Origin: Strigamia acuminata
Taxonomy: Eukaryota; Arthropoda; Chilopoda; Geophilomorpha; Linotaeniidae
Assembly: GCA_949358305.1 (NCBI GenBank)
Contig: OX442324.1
Span: 6,979,601-7,043,600, forward strand
Length of the DNA: 64,000 bases
Direction: 5' to 3'
Part shown: piece after piece, positions 53,648 through 63,550 of the stretch
Numbering within the stretch: the first letter of the stretch is position 1
Layout: every line of letters starts with the position of its first letter
Translations under genes and position numbers: made by a program
Notes under the pieces: generated by a model
Database searches by the model: none
What the model was told of the DNA's origin: nothing
Seen by the model: only the letters and a program-made list of their open reading frames with translations

Positions 53648-54174
53648 CCGTCTTCCCTCGAACATAACGTCATGACGTTGTATTGTGTTTTTTTAGTAGA
53701 ACTTCTAATCACAATTTTGTTGTAAAACTTCTAAAAAACCAGAAATTTTGTTGTAAAACTTCTAAAAAACCAGAAATTTTGTTGTAAAACTTCTAAAAAA
53801 CCAGAAATTTTGTTGTAAAACTTCTAAAAAACCAGAAATTTTGTTGTAAAACTTCTGAAAAATCAGTAATTGGTAATGTAATTTTGAAAAAAAAATGATT
53901 TGAAATTTCCAGTTCAAAATATACAGTACGTTTTCAATTCGTGTCCGATTCGGTTCAATTCATTTTCAATTCAATGCTTCCTGGCATCGCACCTGTAAAA
54001 AGCGCTTCTCAAAAATAACTCAAATATAACGTCATGCCGTTGTATTCGAATACAACGTCATGACGTTATATTCGAAGTGACGTTATATTCGAAAAATCGC
54101 TATAACTTTCGAAAACAGCGATTTTTGAAAAAACTTGAATATAACGTCATGACGTTATATTTGAGGGAAGACGG
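53648..54174. mobile_element. MITE with CCGTCTTCCCTC ends and AACGTCATGACGTT palindromes
   Basis: 527 bp, TA-flanked (53646-53647 and 54175-54176), inverted ends CCGTCTTCCCTC followed by AACGTCATGACGTT on both sides. That perfect 14-bp palindrome occurs at 53666-53679, 54054-54067 and 54143-54156, with a one-mismatch copy at 54028-54041. A five-unit 31-bp tandem array lies inside (53715-53869). No transposase. Confidence 0.75.
53715..53869 (+). repeat. 31-bp tandem array, five units
   Basis: Unit starts TTTTGTTGTAAAACTTCT and ends in a CCAGAAA-type tail. The first four units look identical and the last has diverged. No spacers, so not a CRISPR. Confidence 0.9.
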
Positions 54175-54858
54175 TAATTGTTGAATGGTGTTTGAAAAAA
54201 AAAATCAAACAGCTTAAAAAAAAAATTGAGTTTGTGTATTTAAATTTTTCAAAATGGAGGGTAGTATACAGGGTGAACAAAAAGACTATCACTAAAGTAA
54301 ATATTTCTGAAAGTGCTGACATATCATCTGATCTAATGATGGTAAAGTATTAAAGTTGCGTGGGGCAATCTTTTGGTGACCCAAATTTGACCTTGGGATG
54401 TTCCTTCAAGGTCATTGGGAAATTATCTCAGAAACCGTTAGAGATAGACAGAAATTTCCAATTGTAAACTTGTAGAGCATCATTTGTTTAGTCTAAAAAT
54501 GACTAATTCTCAAATCTTTTGTACTTAATTTTTTTAAGAAAATTGCAATTTTCTAAAGTAGACACAAGTCAAAGAAAAAATGTCCCAAATTGAAGAAGTG
54601 TCAAAAACGTGCTGATTAGACGTAAAATGACCCAAAAAATCAATTCTCCTAGTTGGAATTTGCATATCTAGCACCGTTGCAGAGATATGGACAGAAAACT
54701 GAATTTTTGAAAAGAAATTTTAAGAAATTTTAAGAAAATTGCAATTTTCTAAAGTAGACACAAGTTTTTCATAAAAAAAGATACAGCACACCTGTAAATT
54801 AGTCTGAAGACATTTTTTCCGAAGAATACATTATCCATAACGGGAAAAGATATCGATT

Positions 54859-54932
54859 GTCAGTTTAGCTGACCTAATAAGTTACTTGCTTTCAGTACAT
54901 AGGGTCCGGGTTCAAGTCCCATACAAACTAGC
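54859..54932 (+). other. tRNA-like sequence in the 5' region of the mariner-like element
   Basis: 74 nt. The ends pair at 6 of 7 acceptor positions (GTCAGTT/AACTAGC), a D-arm-like stem TAGCT/AGTTA is present, and GGTTCAAGTCC (54909-54919) fits a B box. The anticodon arm is poor. Lies 18 nt before the transposase ATG. Confidence 0.4.
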
Positions 54933-54950
54933 AATTTTTCAACATCCAAG

Positions 54951-56027
54951 ATGGCAGAATACCCGGCACAAGAGTTGGTTGATTTGGTATTCTGCTATGG
55001 CGTCACTCAGGAAAATTATGCAGCTGCAGTTAGACTGTACAGAGAGAGGTTCCCAAATCGGCGACATTCCTCTCCAAACACATTGAGAAGTATTATTCAG
55101 AGGTTCCGTGAAACAGGAAGTATCATGCCACGTTTTCGCCAAGGTCGACCGAGGACTGTGTCAAATGAGGATTCAGTAACAACAATTCTGGCAACAGTGG
55201 CAGCAAATCCTCATGCTAGTAGCAGAGCCATTGCAGCTGATGTCAGTTGTTCCCAATCCTCTGTTCTAAATGTGCTGCACAGTAATCACTTCCATCCATT
55301 CCATGTTCACTGTCATCAGGAACTGCTTGACAGAGATTTCAATGGTCGAGTTGACTATTGTAATTGGTTGTTAACCAAGATAGCCGACAATGAAAACTTT
55401 CTCAGGAATGTAATGTGGTTGGATGAGGCCCAATTTGCTCGCAATGGAATAGTAAACCGTCACAATCTCCATTATTGGGCCACAGAAAATCCCCGATGGA
55501 TACGTGAAGTAGCCCACCAAGTGAATTGGCGCTTCAATGTCTGGTGTGGGATTTACAATGGGCAAGTAGTTGGTCCTGTATGATTCTACCATAATAACCT
55601 GAATGGACAACGATACACCGAACAAATTCTGACAAACACCGTTGAAGAGTTTGTTGACAATTTGCCATTGGCCAGAAGAGTTGAGATGTGGTATCAACAG
55701 GATGCGGCTCCAGCCCACTTCTCACATCTAGCACGGCAAAAGTTACATGCTGTATTCGGTGATCAGTGGATTAGCAGAGGAGGACCAGTGTCATGGCCAC
55801 CAAGATCCCCCGATTTGACACCGCTTGACTTCTTCCTCTGGGGTTATTTGAAGGAGAAAGTTTACGAAACAGTGCCAAATTCCATCAACGACCTTCAAGA
55901 AAAAATTAGAAGAGCGTGTAATGGAATTACACAACACACGATTGAAACCGTGTACAGGTCCATCCAGGCACGTGCAGAGATGTGTCTCGGCGCTAGTGGT
56001 CATCACATTGAACAACTACTAGACTAA
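54951..56027 (+). pseudogene. DD41D-type mariner transposase with one in-frame TGA
   Basis: ATG 54951, 359 codons including a TGA at 55581-55583. The N-terminus has two helix-turn-helix-like parts (ELVDLVFCYGVTQENYAAAV; TLRSIIQRFRETGS ... GRPRTV and SSRAIAADVSCSQSSVLNVL). The catalytic core shows VMWLDEAQF, YQQDAAPAHF and SPDLTPLDFFLWG. I count 41 residues between the second and third Asp, as in rosa/Visitor-type DD41D transposases. Full length apart from the stop. Confidence 0.8.
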
Positions 56028-56053
56028 CCACTCCTAACTGCCAACATCCTACC

Positions 56054-57661
56054 CACAATTTTATTCTTCACCCAATAACTTTGGAATGGCAAATGATAGA
56101 TACAAAAATAAAAATGCACTGGAAAGACCTGTTTTCCCTCTACAAAACAAACTAAATAAACTTATAGAAATATCAAATTAAACCACAAAAAAGTTGATTT
56201 GAAAAAATCTCACTCTGGTCAAAATTATTAGACCATCTTGTTCTCTGGAAAAAAATATTAGACCAGACCACTTTTGTCACAGAATGAGACGTAACAATGC
56301 AATTTTTATACAAATTTCATTGCTTATCTGAATGATGTCAACAATATTCATAACTGACCATCATTTGATGACTTTATTTCACTGCCATCATGGCCAAAAC
56401 CAAGGAACTCTCAGATGACCTGAAATATCGAATTATCTTTCTGCACAAGGACAAAATATCCCAGAAAACCATTTCAAACCAACTTAGAATAAGTAAAACA
56501 CCCATTTAATACGTAATAATAAAATTTGGATGCACAGGAACAGTTAAAAATGTGAAACAGTCTGGTCGCTCAAAATCAACTTCACGACGTCAAGATGGTT
56601 AGCATAGAAAAATCTGTTAATAAATGAGATTTGCCTTGCTAAATGAAATGGAAAGTGAGTTAAAGAAGGTTAGAATTAATATTGGTGCTCATAGTGTACG
56701 ACAGTGGCTAAAATTTCTTGGGTTATAGCTTTTGCAGGGCAAAAGCCAAACCCTTCCTTACGAGGTTGCCTTTTAAACAAGACTTTCAACATTATAATCA
56801 TATCCAATCCATATTGAACTTTTTATCCCTAAAGATAACCATTTCCCAGTCCTTCTTTGTCCACATTTCATTTGTTAACCCACGTTAATCTCAATCTGCC
56901 CTGTAATGGTGTTATAAAGGGTTTGGTCGTTGCCTTGCAAGCTCTATACCCCATGGAATTTAAGCAACCGTCGTACAGTACGAGCACCAATATTAATTCC
57001 AGCCTTCTTTAACTCACTTTTAATTTCATTTAGCAAGGCAAATCTCATTTATTAACAGATTTTTCTATGCTAACCATCTTGACGTCGTGAAGTTGATTTT
57101 GAGCGACCAGACTGTTTCACATTTTTAACTGTTCCTGTGCATCCAAATTTTATTATTTTGTATTAAATGGGTGTTTTACTTATTCTAAGTTGGTTTGAAA
57201 TGGTTTTCTGGGATATTTTGTCCTTGTGCAGAAAGATAATTCGATATTTCAGGTCATCTGAGAGTTCCTTGGTTTTGGCCATGATGGCAGTGAAATAAAG
57301 TCATCAAATGATGGTCAGTTATGAATATTGTTGACATCATTCAGATAAGCAATGAAATTTGTATAAAAATTGCATTGTTACGTCTCATTCTGTGACAAAA
57401 GTGGTCTGGTCTAATATTTTTGTCCAGAGAACAAGATGGTCTAATAATTTTGACCAGAGTGAGATTTTTTCAAATCAACTTTTTTGGGGTTTAATTTGAT
57501 ATTTCTATAAGTTTATTTAGTTTGTTTTGTAGAGGGAAAACAGGTCTTTCCAGTGCATTTTTATTTTTGTATCTATCATTTGCCATTCCAAAGTTATTGG
57601 GTGAAGAATAAAATTTTGTGTTGATTTGCTGGTGTGGTCTAATACTTTTGGCCATGGGTTG
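56054..57661. mobile_element. Palindromic pair of Tc1-like 5' halves
   Basis: Left arm 56054-56755 and right arm 56918-57620 are inverted copies around a 162-bp centre. Each arm has Tc1-type terminal sequence and an N-terminal helix-turn-helix region of transposase (MAKTKELSDDLKYRIIFLHK; start codons at 56390 plus strand and 57282 minus strand). The right arm continues to a complete Tc1 end (CCATGGGTTG, then TA), while the left lacks the outermost ~40 bp. The minus-strand copy continues into the centre toward the first catalytic Asp (KDWEMVIFRDKKFN). Both frames contain stops. Confidence 0.75.
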
Positions 57662-57663
57662 TA

Positions 57664-58300
57664 TTTTCAATTGTTTGTAAATCTAATTCAAAAACTTGTA
57701 AAATCCATCTACCTATATATTTACAATTCTTTACAAGTGAGTAAATCTGATTTTTTTTCCAGTGTATGTCAGACATATTTTCGCAATTACCCACCATTCG
57801 TCTGATTTTACTTGTGACCAACAAACAGGCTGGGTCCTCTGCATTTGAATCAAATATGTGGTAATAATTAATTCCATTTTACATAGACAAACTTGGCGAC
57901 GCTGCTGATGGTGCAACATCAACGAAGTCACTTCATTTCGTCACCCTTCATTTCGTCGCCCCGGTTTTTAGGCTGAGTCCGCCTCTCGTATACCTAAGAA
58001 TGCCTAACAAGGGGGGGGGGGCTAGCGCCCCCCTTGAATCCCCCCGATCTTAACCAACTCTCCTTCCAGGGGGTAGTGGTCGGCAAAAGAATGAAGGGCG
58101 ATGAAATGAATGGCGACGAAATGAAGAAACCCTGCATCAACCTGTGGTGGTTTGCTGCTATTTGAGTGTTCACTTCATTTAACTTTGAAGACATAACAAA
58201 CAGCATCATTTCAAATTGTTGTGTTGTTAGTGGAGCCATTTTGATAATTATTAAGAACATCTCCTCGATTGCATTTTTCCTGTTTCCTGTTTGCTTGTAC
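57664..58300 (-). pseudogene. Possible retrotransposon Gag start, degenerate
   Basis: The minus strand reads MAPLTTQQFEMMLFVMSSKL and NEVNTQIAANHHRLMQ, typical of some gypsy Gag N-termini, then after a small inserted MITE DSNAEDPACLLVTSKIRR with frame changes. It is cut at the right by the LTR at 58317. Family uncertain. Confidence 0.35.
57924..58134. mobile_element. Small MITE with CTTCATTTCGTC ends
   Basis: About 210 bp flanked by CATCAAC (57917-57923 and 58135-58141). Inverted repeats CTTCATTTCGTCACCC / CTTCATTTCGTCGCC near the ends. The centre holds 11 consecutive G followed by CTAGCGCCCCCC. No coding capacity. Confidence 0.55.
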
Positions 58301-58316
58301 ACACATGCCTGGATAT

Positions 58317-60000
58317 TGTCACGAGGCTAGAGTCGCGCCGTGTGCCGGCCGTTTCTTTCCTCGCGTAATACCTATATTGGTAATTCGGATAACACTCATT
58401 AGGTGGCGCCCAATACAATTAGGTAATGGGCTAATAAACTATTATTACATGGGGGTGATTTTGGTATAAAAGAGCTAGTAGAGCGGAATTTACATAAGTT
58501 CTCCTAAGGTAGTCGAAGTCGGCCAGCATATGGTACGGCTAGATTACTCTCTTGCATGTGTACAGGGTGGAACAAAAGTCTGTTCCCCTCAAATATTTCC
58601 TCAGCAATTGCATCTAGGCCAACTTTGATGAAGCGATCATATAGGAAGTTGGGTGAGAGCAATCCAATGATGTCATCAAATTTGACCTTGAAGGCCATTT
58701 TCAAGGTTATTCACTTGCTAACTGCTAAACCAATCAGGTTAGAGCAAAAAAGTCAATTACAAAGTTGTAGAGCACCATCAAATTAGTACTATCCAACTTA
58801 TCTTAGTCATCTTAAGTTAAATGTTTTCTTTTTAAAAAGGAGACAAATCAGAAAAAAATCAGCAAAGTGAAATTTTTTAACCCTCGGAGGCATAAGGATA
58901 AAATGTGCCGTTCTGGTTTAAGCCATTACGGATTTATGGACAATGTTTAAGTCGATTGGTTAAAGCGCCATGTAGTTTGTTTTTAGGTCGGAAATAATTT
59001 TATTGAGGACGTAATGCCTAAACAATAAAAATAAATAGATTTGAGCCATCTGGAGGTGGTTTTAATCACTACTGGTAAATACGAAAAGCTGTTCACTGAA
59101 GTTCTGTTTACTAATACAGCAAAGCCAGCTTAAAAGTTATGCTGAAGTTTTAAGGGACAGAAAATTTTTAAGTTGAATATTTAATTGAATAAATGATGAA
59201 TCATTACAAATTTCACCTGAGATTTACTTTATTATCAGATAAACAAAGTCACAAATTTTCAGTAAAAAAAATACATAGGAAAAAAAATTTTCCTATTCAA
59301 GAAAAAGCTTGTCCATAAAGGGTTAATCTTGTGATAAAATAATTATTGAGGCATTAAAAAAGGCAGTGGTTTTTCTTGTTTACTTGCATAATGATGCACA
59401 TTTGAATACGTTTATTTAAGTAATTCAGTATTTTGTGATAGAAATTTAAGTTTTGTCACAATGGCTGGCTTTATTTCAGCTGATTTGTCTCCTTTTTAAA
59501 AGGAAAACATTTAACTTAAGATGACTAGGATAAGTTGGATAGTACTAATTTGATGGTGCTCTAAAACTTTGTAATTGACTTTTTTGCTCTAACCTGATTG
59601 GTTTAGAAGTTAGCAAGTGAATGACCTTGAAAATGGCCTTCAAGGTCAAATCTGATGACATCATTGGATTGCTCTCACCCAACTTCCTGTACGATTGCTT
59701 CATCAAAGTTGGCCTAGATGCAATTGCTGAGGAAATATTTGAGGGGAACAGACTTTTGTTCCACCCTGTATATAAGCTTACTTGTACCTGTATATCAGGT
59801 GTTATTCATGTCTTAAAGTTTCTAGTGTTTATTATCATTTGGTATCATTTAGTTATTTATGATTTACAAGGATTAAGAATAAAGAATAAAAGGAGGTGTT
59901 TTAGTTGAACTCTCGGCTCTGACTCTCTCAGTCTCATTCACAACTCTAGTTATAAATTGATAAGTTACGTGGTCCATTTTGGTCACAGGGCCATGTAACA
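58317..60000 (+). repeat. LTR of gypsy G, split by a foldback MITE
   Basis: Starts TGTCACGAGG and ends GCCATGTAACA, followed after three bases by PBS TGGTGGAGATGCGG (60004-60017). About 475 bp without the insertion. Related in its ends to the B and C LTRs. Its gag and pol are absent. Confidence 0.7.
58563..59768. mobile_element. Foldback MITE 3 (CAGGGTGGAACAAAAGTC family)
   Basis: 1,206 bp, TA-flanked (58561-58562 and 59769-59770), nearly identical inverted repeats of about 295 bp. The loop is AT-rich without a frame. A terminal fragment of the same family is at 5321-5376. Confidence 0.9.
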
Positions 60001-60560
60001 AAGTGGTGGAGATGCGGTTTTCTTTTTGAGACCCACTAATTGGTTAAAAAAAGTAGTGAAAAAGTGAAATTTCAAGTGAAATTAGCCAATTTTGTGATGA
60101 TTTGTTCTACAGTCGAAACTCTTTATAACGAATCGCTATGTATCGAATTATCGATATAACGACTACCTAAAAATGTCTGGTTTGGTTGGCTGGTCATAGA
60201 TCACCACGTTAAAAAATTTTGATATAACGGATTCACGTTATAACAAATTGATTTTTTGTGTCCCTTGCGATTCGTTATAAAGAGTTTCGACTGTATTCTT
60301 ATTAGTTATGATGATTTGTTTTATTCTTATTAGTTTTGATGATTTGTTCTATTCTTATTAGTTTTGACGATTTGTTCTATTCTTATTAGTTATGATGATT
60401 TGTTCTATTCATATTAGTTATGATTATTTGTTCTATTCTTATTAGTTATGATGATTTATTCTATATTGCCATGTGTGATGATTTATTCTATATTGTCATG
60501 TGTGATGATTTATTCTAAATTGCCATGTGTGATGATTTGTTCTGTTTAGAACATGTTTAC
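60001..60560 (+). repeat. Gypsy G leader: ~30-bp tandem repeats
   Basis: After the PBS, TTCTTATTAGTTATGATGAT-type units (about six) run into a second form, ATTGCCATGTGTGATGATTT (about four units). The array is invaded by a pogo-like MITE within a unit. No gag follows. Confidence 0.7.
60111..60293. mobile_element. Pogo-like MITE, 183 bp
   Basis: Inverted ends CAGTCGAAACTCTTTATAAC, TA-flanked (60109-60110 and 60294-60295). Such CAGT...TATAACGAA ends are common for pogo/Tigger derivatives; the assignment is by resemblance. Confidence 0.8.
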
Positions 60561-60584
60561 TTTTTTCTTTCTTCATGAATAAAT

Positions 60585-60931
60585 GTATTCATTCTGTTGA
60601 GCATACATGTGTATAGTGGTTTTTTCTTTGACACAGGAGTGCCTACAATTCAACAAAGTATGCTGAACATTATCATTAACCTTACTGATTTTTGAAAAAT
60701 TGGCAACAAAAAGAAGAGACCCCAATTGATACAGCCTACTAGTATTTTTATGCCTCAAATCTGACTGACTTTGATTATAGAGTGTCACCCCTTTTGATGG
60801 TATTTGGCTTGGTGTATTACCTGAAAAAAAGGTTTTATGTATAAATTATTGATTACATTTCAAACGAAATTATTTTGAGTTCGAATCAACTCATGTGGTG
60901 ACTGATCAAATACTTTTTGCCAGGGGTTGTA
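60585..60931. mobile_element. Probable Tc1-like 3' remnant
   Basis: Ends TACTTTTTGCCAGGGGTTGTA, a Tc1-like terminus resembling the one at 57661. The rest is without a frame; the left limit is arbitrary. Confidence 0.3.
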
Positions 60932-61299
60932 GTCATTGCAAATCATTTTTCCAATTTTAATTTGAAAAAAAATTTCTTGTAATCATTTATTGCACAACAA
61001 CAAACAAAATTTTATTGTAATTACATATACTTATCATTTCTTAGAAAACATAAAAAAATTCACTGAAAAATAATTTTTACATTTCCTGGACTATATCATA
61101 CCTACATAAAAAGTAATGTTTCATCTGAAGAAAACTTAAAACAAGATTCAAGCACTCATAATAGTACTTTCTTTTATTTAAAAATTGCATATTAATTTTG
61201 TTAAAGAAAAATGGAAAATAACTATTTAATAAATTCAACTGCAGTATCTGCTATCAAACATTTACAAATGATTCTTTCTTCTTAAGCATGAAACTAGCG
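60932..61299. other. 3' flank of the OTUD5-like gene
   Basis: AT-rich. On the minus strand, downstream of the stop codon, an ATTAAA at about 61227 could serve as the poly-A signal. Confidence 0.4.
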
Positions 61300-61801
61300 T
61301 TAACTAATGTTATCTCCGTTACTAGGTGTATCTTTTGCAGTTCTTTTCAAGCAGTCCAAATACTCTTGTTGAGATGCAGCCAAAACTTGTGCCAAAATTT
61401 TACTGTCTGTATCTTCCCATTCAGAAACACCTATAAAAGTAGAAAAGGATTACTAAAGTCAACTAAAGTTTTGTAGTGAGAAATTAACCAAACATAGCCG
61501 GAGGTAATTGATTGACGAATGAAGCTGTTTCCAGCAATGCCATATCTGCTTTTCCTTTATCTTCTTTCAAATATCCTGCACAAGCACCATTTTCAACTAT
61601 GATAGTTGACCCAGATGTTTCTTCTTGGTTTATGATCATAGATCTTTGTTCATTGACTTCACCTGCCAACTCATTCATTGTTACATCTGACCTTGCAGGA
61701 CTGTTCCCTGCTGAATTCTGTCCTTTATTTCTTGGAGATTTGTTTCCAGGTGATGCAACCGATGCAAAACTAGAACTGCTCGTTGCTGTTGCAGACCGAG
61801 G
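61300..61801 (-). CDS. OTUD5: OTUD5-like deubiquitinase, last two coding exons
   Basis: Minus-strand host gene. The exon 61801-61489 follows an acceptor TTTTATTTAG; a 58-bp intron (61488-61431, GT...TATAG) leads to the last exon, 61430-61300, ending in TAA. The frame is open across the junction. The protein is a Ser-rich stretch (PRSATATSSSSFASVASPGN), a conserved block QLPPAMFGVSEWED, and SKILAQVLAASQQEYLDCLK, which I recognise as the C-terminal ubiquitin-interacting helix of OTUD5, a cysteine-protease deubiquitinase. The OTU catalytic domain must lie in exons to the right, beyond 61801; I found none before the window ends. Paralogues with a similar tail cannot be excluded. Confidence 0.75.
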
Positions 61802-63550
61802 CTAAATAAAATAGCAATAAGATTAAAAATTATTCAAATGTCCATTTTGTTTTAAATAGTTCATTCAATGAAATTATTGCGGCAAATTAATACTGCTTAA
61901 AGTTAATTTTAGATTAGCTTAGCAATGACAACTCAAAGTGTATTTTCGAGTTAATAATCTTTGAAATTTAAACCACGAAGAAATGTTATTTTTTCACTCC
62001 AAATCATTACTTAACTTGACAGTGAAACTTACAATTTATTTCTTATAACCTATGCTATGTTAAGTTTTTTTTTAAATATAAGGTGCGACTCAAAAAATTA
62101 GAAACACGTGAAATTTGTTCGTTTTGAAATGATCTCGTCATTTTATGGTTTTCTAACCTATTCCAATCGTTTTTTCACATCAAAATAAGCAAGAAACCTT
62201 ATTTTTAACATGGAAACTTTTATTTTTCTCTCGTAATCAACTAAAATAAAAAAACACCCTGGTTCAAAAAATTATGAACAGTTGGTTAACAATGATTTAT
62301 GACAATGTAGGCAATGATTTAGTACCATTTAATACCAAATAAAGTTACCCTGCCTTAGGATAACTATGTGCACCCTGTCTAACATGGAATTAATTAATGG
62401 AATTAATTAGTTACAAGACTCAGAACACCACCTGCACAGAATCAAAAAATTTGCCCATTTGATTATAGCAAGAAAACAGAATATTCTAGGTGCATTAATG
62501 TGCTGAGTCGTGTAAATTTTTAAGTCACATAAAAGTAGTACAAGATGAGCAGGAAACCTGTATTCTATTTGAAATTAAGCCTGCTGCTAGCCCAGCACAA
62601 GTTACAAAGGCAAAATTCTGTCATTTGGCTCCAGTCAATGTGCAACTTTTTCATTCAAGTTGTGTTTTAGTACAAAAATTGAGTTCCAACCTAAAACCTA
62701 TTCTGAAATTATGCATTAGGAACCCCCAATTAGTCTAAAAAGTGTTCTCAGAAATTCATTATTACAATAAAATTCCATATTTCCTGAATTTAAGGGCCGG
62801 GGAGTTCAGAGTGATGTGGTGGCTTTAAAAATGGACAATTTCAAAATCTGCTTTGACAGTTTTCATCCAACATCACCTATTTATCACCATCTATACACGC
62901 TAGTTCATTGTCTTAACTATTTTGCTTATTGTTGAAGTTTGTTTGAGTGCACTTATCATTTTGTCGCACCCCTATTTTCATTTTTTTGTAATAAATTTTT
63001 TGTTTGTTTCTCAATCGCTCCAATTGTTTCAGCAGTTTATTTTGTTATGATTTTGTATCTTTGTTTAAAATTTCAACAACCAACACGCGCGCATTGCTGA
63101 GAAATGAAGAAAAAATGGGGTGCACCTATCTTTTTGTCGCGCACTGTATCTGTTGGCAACCACTTGTGTTTTTTACAAGTGAATAAAGTTTTTTACCACA
63201 GCAGATGTATCTACTCTTCTCTCCAGCCTGGCAGCTTATTATAGATTGCACATCTATAGTGTAGGACAAAACTTTAACTTTGGTCTGTTCTTCAAATTTT
63301 TAAGAAAAATCAAAATCAGTTGAACTTTAATACGAAATTCCTTTCCCACCTTGATTAATAACTTCAATGCATCTTGTGTGCATTGAATCTTATTAGTTTT
63401 TTAAAACTTTCATCAGTGATGGATAAAGCTGCTATTCTTGCGGGCCTGAAACAACATAATTGCGACCGAAAAGCGGATCATAAAACCGCCTTTTTACAAA
63501 CGCATTGCGGCTCATCGCGTAAGCCGCAGCATCAGATTCAATTAAATATG
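61802..63550. other. Probable intron of the OTUD5-like gene with element remnants
   Basis: No exon recognised. A terminus-like TATCTTTTTGTCGCGCACTG at about 63127-63146 followed by TA, and GGTGCGACTCAAAAAATTAG at about 62084, suggest an old DNA transposon. 63416-63540 is distinctly richer in GC than its surroundings (see findings). Confidence 0.35.

Larger units (their letters stand above)
54269..56052 (+). mobile_element. Mariner-like element (DD41D type) with transposase pseudogene
   Basis: Left end CAGGGTGAACAAAAAG after TA (54267-54268). The ~680-bp 5' region has a direct repeat (TTTAAGAAAATTGCAATTTT at about 54532 and 54729) and a tRNA-like segment, followed by the transposase. The right terminus is not found; a palindromic Tc1 pair starts at about 56054. 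Its subterminal sequence resembles that of the foldback MITEs at 33984, 58563 and 63551. Confidence 0.7.

Noticed and set aside
53715-53869. CRISPR array
   Set aside because: Units are contiguous 31-bp repeats with no spacers, in a eukaryotic MITE.
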